Under the pieces are notes generated by a model. The model worked only from the letters and a program-made list of their open reading frames with translations, was not told where the DNA came from and did no database searches. A DNA stretch of 64,000 bases from Flavobacterium saccharophilum (lineage in GTDB: Bacteria > Bacteroidota > Bacteroidia > Flavobacteriales > Flavobacteriaceae): positions 124,001-188,000 of the forward strand of contig NZ_FRBY01000002.1 of the NCBI RefSeq assembly GCF_900142735.1, read 5' to 3'. Every line of letters begins with the position of its first letter. Position 1 is the first letter of the stretch. Shown here piece after piece: positions 17,401 to 26,753 of the stretch. The translations under genes were made by a program, and so were the position numbers.

Positions 17401-17829
17401 ATGCTTAAAAATTTTATAATCGTTTCTCTATTGTCTGCATTTTTATTTTCCTGTAATTCTAAAGAAGAAAAAGATAAATACAATCGTGTTTTGTATCGTG
17501 CCGTGAATGGAAAAGACACTGCAATTTTAGATATCAATATCAACGATAAAAGATTTTATGGACGTTATGAAATACTATATCATAAAATCGGAAAAGATTC
17601 AGGCGATGTAAGAGGGGATATGCATGGAGACACACTTAGAGGTGATTTTCATTTTATCTCTAACGGAGGAAGCTGGAAAAGAATTCCAATCGCTTTATTA
17701 CAAAAGGATGATAAACTGATTCTGGGAAAAGGTGTAATTGGAACTTATTTCAATCTTCCGCTTTTTCTTCCAGAAGTTCCTATTGAATACAATAATTCAG
17801 AGTTTGTTTTTGAAAAGATGGAGAAATAA
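17401..17829 (+). CDS. Putative lipoprotein
   Basis: A 142-residue lipoprotein with signal peptide MLKNFIIVSLLSAFLFSC and Cys18 as the lipidation site. The mature part is beta-rich (VNGKDTAILDININDKRFYGRYEILY; GDMHGDTLRGDFHF; DDKLILGKGVIG), resembling small beta-barrel proteins of Bacteroidota. The function is unknown. It lies 55 bases downstream of the thioesterase on the same strand. Confidence 0.75.
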   Translation: MLKNFIIVSLLSAFLFSCNSKEEKDKYNRVLYRAVNGKDTAILDININDKRFYGRYEILYHKIGKDSGDVRGDMHGDTLRGDFHFISNGGSWKRIPIALLQKDDKLILGKGVIGTYFNLPLFLPEVPIEYNNSEFVFEKMEK

Positions 17830-17903
17830 AGTTTCAAGTTTTCTTTGTTTGCTTCGCCAATTCGGCTAAAGCCTCGTGTCACGTTTCAAGTTATAGGAAT
17901 GTA

Positions 17904-17996
17904 CTTAACCGCAAAGTTCGCAAAGGTTTTTTCGCAAGGTTCGCAAGTGTTAACTTTGCGTTCATAGCGTAAATCCTTGCGAACTTTGCGGTTAAG
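17904..17996. repeat. GCAAAGTTCGCAA-type palindromic intergenic repeat
   Basis: A perfect 20-bp inverted repeat, CTTAACCGCAAAGTTCGCAA at 17904-17923 and its complement at 17977-17996. In the spacer are further direct copies of TTCGCAAGGTTCGCAAG. Related sequence recurs at 58,953-59,015. It is not followed by a T-tail. Confidence 0.8.
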
Positions 17997-18016
17997 CTAT
18001 GTTCAAACCAAAAAAG

Positions 18017-19273
18017 TTAATCTAATCTTCCAATTTTTGAAGGCAACTCGAATATTTCTAAATCAAAATATTCCACAGAAGCCATTACATGGTCAAAAAT
18101 ATCGGCCATGATATATTCGTAGTTCGCCCAGCGTTTATCGCTTGAAAAAGCATAAATTTCTAAAGGAACGCCGTGTTCTGTAGATTGCAGTTGACGACAC
18201 ATGATATGCATATTTTTATTCAATCCGGGATGATCAATTAAATACTGCATAATATATTTTCGGAACAAACCTAAATTAGTCATGTTGCGACCATTCAACG
18301 ACAAGGTTTTATCAATACCATTAATTGCGTTATATTTTTCAATCTCAGCCTGTCTGGTTACGATATAAGAAGAAATAAGCTGCACTTTTTTCATCTGATT
18401 TAAATCTTCATTTGTCAAGAAACGAATACTGCTGCTTTTGATTAGAACATGTCTTTTAATACGTCTTCCATCAGATTTTTGCATACCACGCCAGTTCTGA
18501 AAAGAATCTGAACTCAAGGCATACGTTGGAATCGTGGTAATCGTATTATCAAAATTTCGAACTTTTACAGTTGTTAGATTGATTTCGATTACATCTCCAT
18601 CGGCACCAAATTTATCCATGGTAATCCAGTCGCCAATACGGACCATGTCGTTAATAGCAACCTGAACACTGGAAACAAACCCTAAAATTGTATCTCGGAA
18701 AATCAAGATGATAATTGCCGAAAGTGTCCCTAAAATAGTAAGTAATTCCCCTTTTTTGATTCCGAACAAAGTCGAAATAATCATCGCAACTCCAAAAATC
18801 CAAAGCACAATCATAATAACCTGAACGAAACTGTCGATCGGTTTGTCGCTGTATTCCGGTTTTTGTTTTAGATAATCGCGTAAGGCATTAAAAATTGTTC
18901 TAATGATCCATAAACTGATCAAAACAATATAAATACCCACTATTTTTCCAAAAAGAGTTTCCCAATATTCGTAGCGATCCAAGATAATTGGTACAGCCTT
19001 ATAGATAAAGAAAAACGGAATTAAATATGCCGTGTATTTTGTGGTTTTATTGTGAATTAAATAATCATCAAACTTTGTTTTGGTTTTTTGAGCAAAAATG
19101 GCGGTCAAAGTCACTAAAACAAATTTTGCAACATAATAAATGGCATAAGCCAATGCCACCATAATGATAATATTAAAGACAAGGCTGATATAAGACGCAA
19201 AGTTGCGACTCATTCCCCAATCTCTAAAAAGCGGATATAAAAAGTTAAATATTTTATCCAAAGGCTTATGCAT
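18017..19273 (-). CDS. MscS-family mechanosensitive ion channel
   Basis: A 418-residue inner-membrane channel with TM helices near residues 25-55, 70-95, 105-125, 150-170 and the pore-lining helix at about 175-200. The MscS core is seen as SVQVAINDMVRIGDWITMDKFGADGDVIEINLTTVKVRNFDNTITTIPTYAL (beta domain). The C-terminal cytoplasmic cage domain is longer than in E. coli MscS, as in the YbdG-like class. It overlaps the upstream DUF3817 gene by 8 bases, implying translational coupling. Confidence 0.92.
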   Translation of the reverse strand: MHKPLDKIFNFLYPLFRDWGMSRNFASYISLVFNIIIMVALAYAIYYVAKFVLVTLTAIFAQKTKTKFDDYLIHNKTTKYTAYLIPFFFIYKAVPIILDRYEYWETLFGKIVGIYIVLISLWIIRTIFNALRDYLKQKPEYSDKPIDSFVQVIMIVLWIFGVAMIISTLFGIKKGELLTILGTLSAIIILIFRDTILGFVSSVQVAINDMVRIGDWITMDKFGADGDVIEINLTTVKVRNFDNTITTIPTYALSSDSFQNWRGMQKSDGRRIKRHVLIKSSSIRFLTNEDLNQMKKVQLISSYIVTRQAEIEKYNAINGIDKTLSLNGRNMTNLGLFRKYIMQYLIDHPGLNKNMHIMCRQLQSTEHGVPLEIYAFSSDKRWANYEYIMADIFDHVMASVEYFDLEIFELPSKIGRLD

Positions 19274-19553
19274 TATTTTCTAAATATTTTTTCTCGATGT
19301 AGAAAGTTCCAAACGGAATAAGAGAGGCTATCAAAATAATTCCAAATGTTTTTAAATCCCAGTTTTGAGATTTTTTCAATAAAAAAGCCAAAATAATATA
19401 ACCAATAAACAATACACCGTGCGTCATTCCTAACGGACGTAATAAGGTATGGTAAAGTTCAGGGTTGTTGGTTTTAATAAAAAGCATGTTTGCGAATAAA
19501 ACTAAATAGGAGATTCCTTCTAAAATTGCAGTAACTTTGAAAATCTTGAGCAT
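19266..19553 (-). CDS. DUF3817 small membrane protein
   Basis: A 95-residue protein with three TM helices (about 5-25, 42-62, 70-88) and the DUF3817 pattern LEGISYLVLFANM...PLGMTHGVLFIGYIILA. The ATG at 19553 (MLKIFKVT) is chosen over the longer frame to 19613 because a TAnnTTTG promoter element lies at 19580-19587. Its function is unknown. It overlaps the MscS gene start. Confidence 0.85.
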   Translation of the reverse strand: MLKIFKVTAILEGISYLVLFANMLFIKTNNPELYHTLLRPLGMTHGVLFIGYIILAFLLKKSQNWDLKTFGIILIASLIPFGTFYIEKKYLENNA

Positions 19554-19579
19554 GTATTTATTTTTTGAAATTATACAAG

Positions 19580-19587
19580 CAAAATTA
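19580..19587 (-). promoter_or_regulatory. -7 element for the DUF3817-MscS unit
   Basis: TAATTTTG on the minus strand matches TAnnTTTG, 27 bases upstream of the preferred ATG. Confidence 0.5.
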
Positions 19588-19630
19588 AGTATTATGGTTG
19601 GTTTTTGTGGCATGAAAACAGAAACTAATT

Positions 19631-19638
19631 TATTTTTG
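19631..19638 (+). promoter_or_regulatory. -7 element for the DUF6155-like gene
   Basis: TATTTTTG matches TAnnTTTG. A TTG at 19605-19607 could be the -33 element with a slightly long 23-base spacer. The ATG at 19657 follows. Confidence 0.5.
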
Positions 19639-19656
19639 TATTCTTAAACTTTGATA

Positions 19657-20190
19657 ATGAGTAAGCGCGATTTAAAAAAATATTTAACCGAATTAAACAA
19701 GGAACAACTGGAAGAACAAATTATTGAATTATATGAGAAATTTGTTCCGGTAAAAACCTTTTATGATTTTGTTTTCAACCCAAAAGAAGACAAACTTTTA
19801 CAGGAAAGTAAAACAAAAATTTCTCATGAATATTTTCCAATCAAAAAACCAAATGCCAAATGGCGCCCAAAAGCAAAAATGCGTCGTTCTGTTGCTCAGA
19901 AAATGATCAAACATTTTATTGTTTTAGGAGTTGATCCTTTTATTGTTGCCGATTTGATGTTGTATAATATTGAAATTGCGCAAACGTTTTCTTTAGGAAA
20001 TTTTGTAAAGCAGGAATTGTTTTACAAAAGTATGTTTAATTCTTTCGAACAGGCTGTTAATTTTATAATCTCTAATGGAATTCTATCTGAATTTAAAACA
20101 AGGATTTTAGAAATTCAACAGCAAACTATTCAACAAAAATGGAAAAACAAGTATGATTTTGAGGCAATTTTGGACAAAATCGACTTATAA
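19657..20190 (+). CDS. DUF6155-like cytoplasmic protein
   Basis: A 177-residue basic helical protein beginning MSKRDLKKYLTELNKEQLEEQIIELYEKF. A conserved-looking segment, YFPIKKPNAKWRPKAKMRRSVAQKMIKHF, is followed by two helices. The family name is from memory and the function is unknown. The ATG at 19657 is preferred over the in-frame TTG at 19651. Confidence 0.6.
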   Translation: MSKRDLKKYLTELNKEQLEEQIIELYEKFVPVKTFYDFVFNPKEDKLLQESKTKISHEYFPIKKPNAKWRPKAKMRRSVAQKMIKHFIVLGVDPFIVADLMLYNIEIAQTFSLGNFVKQELFYKSMFNSFEQAVNFIISNGILSEFKTRILEIQQQTIQQKWKNKYDFEAILDKIDL

Positions 20191-20270
20191 AAAGACTTCT
20201 CATAAAAAATCTTATTTAAAAAAATCATTTATTTTACGTTAAAATAAGATGAATAACTGTTTTTTAGGTG

Positions 20271-20278
20271 TATTTTTG
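20271..20278 (+). promoter_or_regulatory. -7 element for the SF2 helicase gene
   Basis: TATTTTTG matches TAnnTTTG, 20 bases before the ATG at 20299. Confidence 0.5.
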
Positions 20279-20298
20279 CAAAAATCCAAAAATAAACA

Positions 20299-21837
20299 AT
20301 GTCTCAAAACACTTTAGAAATAGAAAGAGAAGAGAAAAAAGAACTTTATGCATACCAAAAAGGCGATATTGATGCCATTTTTGAACGTTTAGATAATGCT
20401 CCAGCTCAACATCATTTATTGTATCAATTACCTACAGGTGGTGGAAAAACAGTAATTTTTTCCGAAATCGTTCGTCGTTATTTAGCTAATAACGATAAAA
20501 AAGTGGTTGTTCTAACACACCGTATCGAACTTTGTAAGCAAACTTCAAAAATGCTTAAAGGTTTTGGCGTTAGCAACAAAATAATCAATAGTAAAGTAAA
20601 AGAATTACCTGATCAAAACGATTATTCTTGTTTTGTGGCGATGGTTGAGACTTTAAAAAACCGTATCAATGACGAGAAATTACATCTTGATAACATTGGT
20701 TTGGTGATTATTGACGAGGCACATTACAACTCATTTAGAAAATTATTAAACTCATTCAAAAATGCTTTTATTCTTGGAGTAACAGCAACACCTTTGAGTT
20801 CGAATATAAAATTACCAATGCATCAGAGTTATGATGAGCTTATTGTGGGTGACACCATCAGTTCATTGATCGACAAAGGTTTCCTTGCTCGTGCTACAAC
20901 TTACAGCTATGACGTCGGTTTGACTTCATTAAAAGTAGGTATCAACGGAGATTATACTGTAAAATCATCTGATGATTTGTATACCAATACAATCATGCAG
21001 GAGAAACTTTTGCATGCTTATACAGAGCGTTCTTTAGGTAAAAAAACTTTGATTTTCAATAACGGTATCCATACTTCTTTATATGTGTATGAAACGTTTA
21101 GAGAAGCTGGTTACGATATCAGACACCTTGATAACACAAGTAGTTCTGAAGAACGTAAAGATATTTTGGCCTGGTTCAAAAAAACTCCGGATGCCATTTT
21201 AACATCTGTTGGAATTTTGACTACCGGTTTTGATGAGCCAACTGTTGAGACTATTATCTTAAACAGAGCAACAAAATCATTAACTTTATACTATCAGATG
21301 ATTGGTCGTGGATCTCGTAAATTACCGGGTAAAGACGAGTTTACGGTTATCGATTTAGGTAACAATGCCGCACGTTTTGGTTTATGGAGTGAGCCGGTAA
21401 ACTGGCAGCATATCTTTAAATCACCTGAGTTTTATTTAGAAAATCTACGTGATGATACTGAAATTGAATTGTATTTCAAATACAGTATGCCGCCAGAATT
21501 AAGAGCTAAATTCAGTAAAACTGCTGATGTTACTTTTGATGTTGATGAAGAACATAAACTAATCATCAAACAAAATTTACGTTCTAAAGTAGTACTAGAC
21601 AAATCGTTAGAACAACATGCTTCAATGTGTGTGGATAATACGGAGACTTTGCAGGAAGCAAAATCATTAGGAAAAGAACTTGATGACGATATCGAATGCC
21701 GTATTAAACGTTATGCAAAATGTTTAAGTCAATGTAGTAAAAACTACCGTGAATGGCTGGTTGAAGACTATAAAAAGAATATGACCTTATTGATCGGTAA
21801 AAAATACCGTGAAAAAATCATGAACGAACCGGATTGA
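20299..21837 (+). CDS. SF2 helicase (ResIII/UvrB-like, DEAH box)
   Basis: A 512-residue superfamily 2 ATPase. Visible motifs are Walker A PTGGGKTVIF, motif II IDEAHYN, motif III GVTATPLS, motif V TTGFDEPTVETIILN and motif VI QMIGRGSRK. After the helicase core (about 1-370) a C-terminal region of about 140 residues, with a cysteine pattern (MCVDNTE, DIECRIKRYAKCLSQCSKNY), may form a nucleic-acid-binding domain. It resembles RadD/YejH-type helicases of replication-fork repair, but this assignment is uncertain. Confidence 0.85.
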   Translation: MSQNTLEIEREEKKELYAYQKGDIDAIFERLDNAPAQHHLLYQLPTGGGKTVIFSEIVRRYLANNDKKVVVLTHRIELCKQTSKMLKGFGVSNKIINSKVKELPDQNDYSCFVAMVETLKNRINDEKLHLDNIGLVIIDEAHYNSFRKLLNSFKNAFILGVTATPLSSNIKLPMHQSYDELIVGDTISSLIDKGFLARATTYSYDVGLTSLKVGINGDYTVKSSDDLYTNTIMQEKLLHAYTERSLGKKTLIFNNGIHTSLYVYETFREAGYDIRHLDNTSSSEERKDILAWFKKTPDAILTSVGILTTGFDEPTVETIILNRATKSLTLYYQMIGRGSRKLPGKDEFTVIDLGNNAARFGLWSEPVNWQHIFKSPEFYLENLRDDTEIELYFKYSMPPELRAKFSKTADVTFDVDEEHKLIIKQNLRSKVVLDKSLEQHASMCVDNTETLQEAKSLGKELDDDIECRIKRYAKCLSQCSKNYREWLVEDYKKNMTLLIGKKYREKIMNEPD

Positions 21838-21856
21838 TCTGGAAGAGGTTAAAAAA

Positions 21857-21914
21857 GTTTCAGGTTTCAAGTTTCAAGTTTGTTGGAATCTGCATTTAAC
21901 TTGAAACCTGAAAC
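21857..21914. repeat. GTTTCAGGTTTCAAGTT palindromic intergenic repeat
   Basis: A 17-bp perfect inverted repeat, GTTTCAGGTTTCAAGTT at 21857-21873 and its complement at 21898-21914, with an additional TTCAAGTTT on the left and CTTGAAAC on the right. The same family occurs at 41,408-41,454 and 52,132-52,174, and partial copies occur at 10,492-10,512. Confidence 0.85.
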
Positions 21915-21944
21915 TTGAAACAAAAAATAAACAAAAAATAAAAC

Positions 21945-23279
21945 ATGTCTAAACAATTCTCAGCATTAGGAGTTTCAGCACCAATTTTAAAAGCGTTAAG
22001 CGAATTGAACATTGTTGAACCAACAGAAATTCAACAAAAAACAATTCCGTTACTTTTAGCTGAAAGTCATGATGTTGTAGGTTTGGCCAAAACAGGAACC
22101 GGAAAAACAGCTGCGTTTGGATTGCCGTTATTGCAGTTAATTAATACTGAAGTTCCTACTGTTCAGGCTGTAATTTTGGTACCAACCAGAGAACTTGGAC
22201 AACAAATCTTTAGAAATTTAGAAGATTTTGGAAAACATATTCCGAATATCTCTATAGCTTCAACTTGTGGTGGAATCCCAATAAAACCACAAATTGAACG
22301 TCTAACACAGCCAACACAAATTGTTGTAGCTACACCGGGGCGTTTAATCGACCTAATTCAACGTAAAGCAATTGATTTAAAACAAACTGAATATTTAGTT
22401 CTGGATGAAGCCGATGAAATGGTTTCGATCCTAAAAGAAAGTTTGGACGAAATTGTTGCTGAACTTCCTAAAAAACACCGCACTTTATTGTTTTCTGCAA
22501 CTTTGCCGGGAACAATCAAGCAACTGATTCAGAATTACTTAAATAAAAATGTAGTTCAGGTTAGTGCCAACATGGAAACTGTTGGGAATCAGGGAATCGA
22601 TCACGAATATATTGTAGTTGACCCTATTGAGAAATTAGATGTTTTAATGCATTTTCTGAATTCAAAAGAAGGAGAACGCGGAATCATCTTCTGTAAAACC
22701 AAAGCTGCAGTAAATAAATTGGCCAAAAATCTGGCAATAAACCGTTTTTCTTCAGGAGCATTGCACGGAAGTTTATCTCAAGGAATTCGTGACAGAATTA
22801 TGGAGCAATTCCGTGAAGGTCATATCAATATTTTAGTAGCTACTGATTTGGCAGCTAGAGGGATCGACGTAAAAGAAATTTCTTATGTTGTCAATTACCA
22901 TTTGCCCGATACTTATGAAACTTACGTTCACAGAAGCGGAAGAACAGCAAGGGCAGGAGCAAAAGGACTTTCATTAACTGTTTTACAAGAGGAAGAAGTA
23001 ATTGAAATTCCGGAATTTGAAAAAGAATTAGGAATTAAATTTACTAAATTCCAAAAACCATCTGTTATCAGTTTAGAAGAAAACAATACGCTTTTATGGG
23101 CAAAACAAATCTTCAAAACAAAGCCTAATCACGACATTTCAGCTGATTTAAAAACAAAAGTAAAAACTGTTTTTCATCATCTTACTAAAGATGAATTAAT
23201 AGAGAAACTAATGGCTAATTATGTTTTGCAAAACAAAGTTGAAGTAGCCGAAAAACCTGTTAAAAAATTCAAAAAGTAA
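21945..23279 (+). CDS. DEAD-box ATP-dependent RNA helicase
   Basis: A 444-residue DEAD-box protein of the RhlE/DbpA type. The Q motif FSALGVSAPILKAL...PTEIQQKTIP, Walker A AKTGTGKTAAFG, PTRELGQQ, VLDEADEM (DEAD), FSATLPG (SAT), ATDLAARGIDVKEI and HRSGRTARAG are all intact. It remodels RNA in ribosome assembly or cold adaptation. The C-terminal extension is short and lysine-rich. It is separated from the SF2 helicase by an intergenic palindromic repeat. Confidence 0.94.
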   Translation: MSKQFSALGVSAPILKALSELNIVEPTEIQQKTIPLLLAESHDVVGLAKTGTGKTAAFGLPLLQLINTEVPTVQAVILVPTRELGQQIFRNLEDFGKHIPNISIASTCGGIPIKPQIERLTQPTQIVVATPGRLIDLIQRKAIDLKQTEYLVLDEADEMVSILKESLDEIVAELPKKHRTLLFSATLPGTIKQLIQNYLNKNVVQVSANMETVGNQGIDHEYIVVDPIEKLDVLMHFLNSKEGERGIIFCKTKAAVNKLAKNLAINRFSSGALHGSLSQGIRDRIMEQFREGHINILVATDLAARGIDVKEISYVVNYHLPDTYETYVHRSGRTARAGAKGLSLTVLQEEEVIEIPEFEKELGIKFTKFQKPSVISLEENNTLLWAKQIFKTKPNHDISADLKTKVKTVFHHLTKDELIEKLMANYVLQNKVEVAEKPVKKFKK

Positions 23280-23354
23280 CAATTACGTTTACTGTTTTTC
23301 CTTATTTATATTATAATTTTATGGAGTAATAACACTCTGTAAAAAGCAAATACA

Positions 23355-23879
23355 ATGGCAGATATTGAAGTAAAAAGAATAACAATAAATGAGCTTGCTC
23401 AATTGCAAGAAATTGGCAGACAAACTTTTCAAGAAACTTTTTCGGACTCAAATTCTGAGAAAAATATGAAAAGTTATTTGGAAAACGGATTTTCATCTGA
23501 AAAACTAACTTCAGAACTTAATAATAAAGATTCAGAGTTTTATTTTGCAACTCTTGAAGATACCGTAATTGGTTATCTAAAAGTAAACTTCGGAGATTCT
23601 CAAACCGAATTAAAAGACAGTAAAGCCCTTGAAATTGAACGAATCTATGTTTCAAAAGAATTTCATGGTAAAAAAGTAGGACAATTACTTTACGACAAAG
23701 CAATAGAGGTTGCCAGACAAAAAAACACTGAATATGTGTGGTTGGGTGTTTGGGAAGAAAATTTGCGAGCACTAAGTTTTTATAGAAAGAATGGTTTTGT
23801 TGAATTTGACAAACACATTTTTAAATTAGGAAATGACGAGCAAACAGACATCATGATGAAACTTAAATTGGCAAATTAA
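23355..23879 (+). CDS. GNAT-family N-acetyltransferase
   Basis: A 174-residue GNAT close in pattern to PaiA/SpeG-like enzymes. IGRQTFQETFSDSNSEKNMKSYLENGFS near the N-terminus is followed by the acetyl-CoA loop VSKEFHGKKVGQLLYDKA and the C-terminal WLGVWEENLRALSFYRKNGF. Polyamine or amino-sugar substrates are possible but not shown. Confidence 0.88.
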   Translation: MADIEVKRITINELAQLQEIGRQTFQETFSDSNSEKNMKSYLENGFSSEKLTSELNNKDSEFYFATLEDTVIGYLKVNFGDSQTELKDSKALEIERIYVSKEFHGKKVGQLLYDKAIEVARQKNTEYVWLGVWEENLRALSFYRKNGFVEFDKHIFKLGNDEQTDIMMKLKLAN

Positions 23880-24002
23880 TTCTACGAGAATTTGAAAGAA
23901 AACTCAAAATAGGGTTTTATATGTAGAATTATAATGTTAAATTTATAGAACTGCTAAAACAGCATAGTTTTATTCATGAATCCTACTTAATAGACAACAT
24001 AT

Positions 24003-25271
24003 ATGAAGATAGTCATTATAGGAGGTGGTTTTGCCGGAATCAATCTTGCAAAAGAACTTGTAAACCATCCTCAAATACAAGTAACACTTGTAGACAAAAA
24101 CAATTATAACTTTTTCCCACCACTAATATATCAGGTTGCTACCGCTTTTCTTGAACCATCAAGTATAAGTTATCCTTTCAGAAAATTTTTTGCAGGCAAA
24201 AAAAATCTGCAATTCCGTTTGGGAGAATTACTTTCTGTTGTTCCTGAAGAGAACAAAATAATTCTCAGTAATGGAGAATTAACCTATGATCATCTGGTTT
24301 TTGCCACTGGAGCCGAAACAAGTTATTTTGGGATGGAAAACGTGATGAAAAACGCTATTCCGATGAAAACCTTAAATGATGCCATCGAAATGCGTAATGC
24401 ATTACTTAAAAATCTCGAGAAAGCAGCTATCTGTAAGGATATCAGAAAACGTCGTAAATTATTAACGATTGTCGTTGCCGGAGGAGGACCGACAGGAGTA
24501 GAGGTTTCTGGAATGTTTGCAGAAATGCGTAAGAACATTTTATTAAAAGAGTATCCGGAATTAGAAACTTCTGCGAGTAATGTTTATTTGGTCGATGGGG
24601 GAGACGCACTACTCTCTCCTATGAGTAAAGCGTCTCAAAAAGATACTTTAGAAGCGCTTACAAAATTAGGCGTTGTAGTTAAATTACATACTCGTGTTAC
24701 TGATTACATAGACGATACTGTATTTTTTGAAAACGGAGAAACCATCAAAACCAAAAATTTAATTTGGGCCGCAGGAGTTTCCGCTAAACTTTTTGACGGA
24801 ATTCCGAAAGAAAGTTATGGTCGTGGAAGGCGTATGGCAACTGATCAATATAATAAAGTAAACGGTTTTCAGAATATTTATGCTATTGGTGATACTGCTA
24901 TTTTGGCCGGAGATACCAAATTTCCTGATGGACACCCACAAGTTGCTCAGGTTGCTATTCAACAAGGATTAAATTTAGCAAAAAACTTTAAAGCACTGGT
25001 TCAAAATAAACCTTTAAAACCATTCGCATACAAAGACAAAGGCTCAATGGCAATTATAGGAAAAAATCAAGCTGTTGTAGACCTTCCTAGTCCAAAATGG
25101 CATTTTAAAGGCTTTATCGCATGGGTAATCTGGTTATTTATCCATTTAATTTCTTTGATTACGTATAGAAACAGACTAAATACTTTTTGGAATTGGATGG
25201 TTGCGTATTTCGCAAGAGATCAATCTCTTAGAATGATTATCAGACCTGATAAAAAGCAACAACTCGAATAA
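24003..25271 (+). CDS. ndh: Type II NADH dehydrogenase (NDH-2)
   Basis: A 422-residue FAD enzyme that oxidises NADH and reduces quinone at the inner face of the membrane without proton pumping. The first Rossmann motif VIIGGGFAGINLAKEL binds FAD and the second VVAGGGPTGVEVSGMFAEM binds NADH. The quinone-side motif AQVAIQQGLNLA and YAIGDTA are present. The C-terminus has a hydrophobic stretch (FIAWVIWLFIHLISLI) and an amphipathic tail for membrane attachment, typical of NDH-2. It is monocistronic and convergent with the Bcr/CflA gene. Confidence 0.93.
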   Translation: MKIVIIGGGFAGINLAKELVNHPQIQVTLVDKNNYNFFPPLIYQVATAFLEPSSISYPFRKFFAGKKNLQFRLGELLSVVPEENKIILSNGELTYDHLVFATGAETSYFGMENVMKNAIPMKTLNDAIEMRNALLKNLEKAAICKDIRKRRKLLTIVVAGGGPTGVEVSGMFAEMRKNILLKEYPELETSASNVYLVDGGDALLSPMSKASQKDTLEALTKLGVVVKLHTRVTDYIDDTVFFENGETIKTKNLIWAAGVSAKLFDGIPKESYGRGRRMATDQYNKVNGFQNIYAIGDTAILAGDTKFPDGHPQVAQVAIQQGLNLAKNFKALVQNKPLKPFAYKDKGSMAIIGKNQAVVDLPSPKWHFKGFIAWVIWLFIHLISLITYRNRLNTFWNWMVAYFARDQSLRMIIRPDKKQQLE

Positions 25272-25344
25272 CAAAATTCCAATTAGAAAATTCCAAATTC
25301 CAAGCTAAATTAAAAGCTAAAATCTATTTGATTTTGGCTTTTAA
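25272..25344. terminator. AATTCCAA repeat and convergent terminator
   Basis: AATTCCAATTAGAAAATTCC repeats at 25272-25305 are followed by a hairpin (TTAAAAGCTAAAATC / GATTTTGGCTTTTAA, 25310-25344, one mismatch). It serves the convergent ends of ndh and the exporter gene. Confidence 0.6.
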
Positions 25345-25382
25345 TATTTTACCACTTTGGTAAGAATTGGATTTTATTATTT

Positions 25383-26612
25383 CTAATGCCCAACAACAAT
25401 ATCATCTTCATTAGAAACTTCAATTTTTTCTATAATAAACCTTTTTCCAATATTCAGAACAACAAGCGCAATCAAAGTCGTTACCGTCATAATAAGAACC
25501 ATTGGAGCCACGGAATCTTTAACAAAAACGCCGACAGCAAAAGAAGCTAACGCTCCCAAACCTAATTGAATTGCACCCATTAAAGCTGAAGCACTTCCGG
25601 CATTTTTAGCAAAAGGAGCCATTGTAAGTCCAGCAGTATTTGGATTTGAGATTCCCAAACAACCTAAAAATAGAAATAGCATTGCAATAGTTTCGTACAG
25701 TCCCAAAAGATTATTCACTGAAAGCAGTAAAAAAATAATACTGATTACGGATTGCGAGATCAAAGCTGCCAAAATCATTTGTTCACTAGAAAATTTCTTT
25801 AATAAAAGAGAATTCAACTGGCTTGAACCAATAAAACTCACAGACATAAAGGCAAAAATCCATCCGTATGTCTTAGCATCAACATGATAAATATCCATAA
25901 AAACTATAGGAGAGGCCGCTACATAAGTAAACAGTCCAGAAAAAGCAATCGAACCCGTAAACGCATAGGTGTAAAACTGAGGCTCTTTTAGCACTTTCAT
26001 AAAATTAGAAATAATTGGTTTCGGCTTTAATGAAATTGAGGTATCTGGCTTATAAGAATTTGTCAAACCAACTTGTGAGGCAATCAAAATAGCAATTCCC
26101 ATACACATTAATATAAAGAACACAATATGCCAGCCAAAGTCTTCTGTTACATAACCACCAATTGTTGGCGCCAACATTGGCGAAAGTCCAAGAACCAGCA
26201 TAAGTAAAGAAAATACTTTCGGAATATCTTTTACAGGAAACAAATCACGAACCATTGCCACTGAAGCTACAGTTGCAGCACAGCTTCCAATAGCCTGGAT
26301 AAAACGTAAAAAGATAAAAGTATCAATATTATTAACATATATGCAGCCTAAAGAAGCTAGAATATAGACCATTAAACCAATAAACAAGGGCTTTTTTCTT
26401 CCAAAACGATCCAATAAAGGCCCGTAAAGTAATTGTCCCGCGGAAATTCCAATAAAATAACTTGACAAACTCATTGAAACTTTAGCTACAGTAGTGTTTA
26501 AATCCTTAGCTATGCCTGAGAAACCAGGTAAATACATATCGATAGAAAAAGGTCCAAGAGCAGTTAAAGAACCTAAAATAAGTATAAGTTGAATGTATTT
26601 TTTTGTTGTCAT
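25383..26612 (-). CDS. Bcr/CflA-type MFS multidrug exporter
   Basis: A 409-residue, 12-TM major facilitator of the DHA1 Bcr/CflA family. The N-terminus GPFSIDMYLPGFSGIAKDLNT is the family hallmark, followed by the loop GPLLDRFGRKKPLFIGL and the TM4-5 antiporter motif LVLGLSPMLAPTIGGYV. The C-terminal half contains PNTAGLTMAPFAKNAGSASALMG. It is expected to export drugs or peptides in exchange for protons. No adjacent regulator is visible. Confidence 0.93.
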   Translation of the reverse strand: MTTKKYIQLILILGSLTALGPFSIDMYLPGFSGIAKDLNTTVAKVSMSLSSYFIGISAGQLLYGPLLDRFGRKKPLFIGLMVYILASLGCIYVNNIDTFIFLRFIQAIGSCAATVASVAMVRDLFPVKDIPKVFSLLMLVLGLSPMLAPTIGGYVTEDFGWHIVFFILMCMGIAILIASQVGLTNSYKPDTSISLKPKPIISNFMKVLKEPQFYTYAFTGSIAFSGLFTYVAASPIVFMDIYHVDAKTYGWIFAFMSVSFIGSSQLNSLLLKKFSSEQMILAALISQSVISIIFLLLSVNNLLGLYETIAMLFLFLGCLGISNPNTAGLTMAPFAKNAGSASALMGAIQLGLGALASFAVGVFVKDSVAPMVLIMTVTTLIALVVLNIGKRFIIEKIEVSNEDDIVVGH

Positions 26613-26753
26613 TTTCCTAAAAAATTGCTTTTTAATTTAAAATATCAATTAATATTTACTATCTTGTTAAATATAATAACCTTTTTACACAAAAAGTGGT
26701 TATTATGTAAGTTTTCGAAAATGTTTTGAAACTTTAACTATAAAATTTAAATT

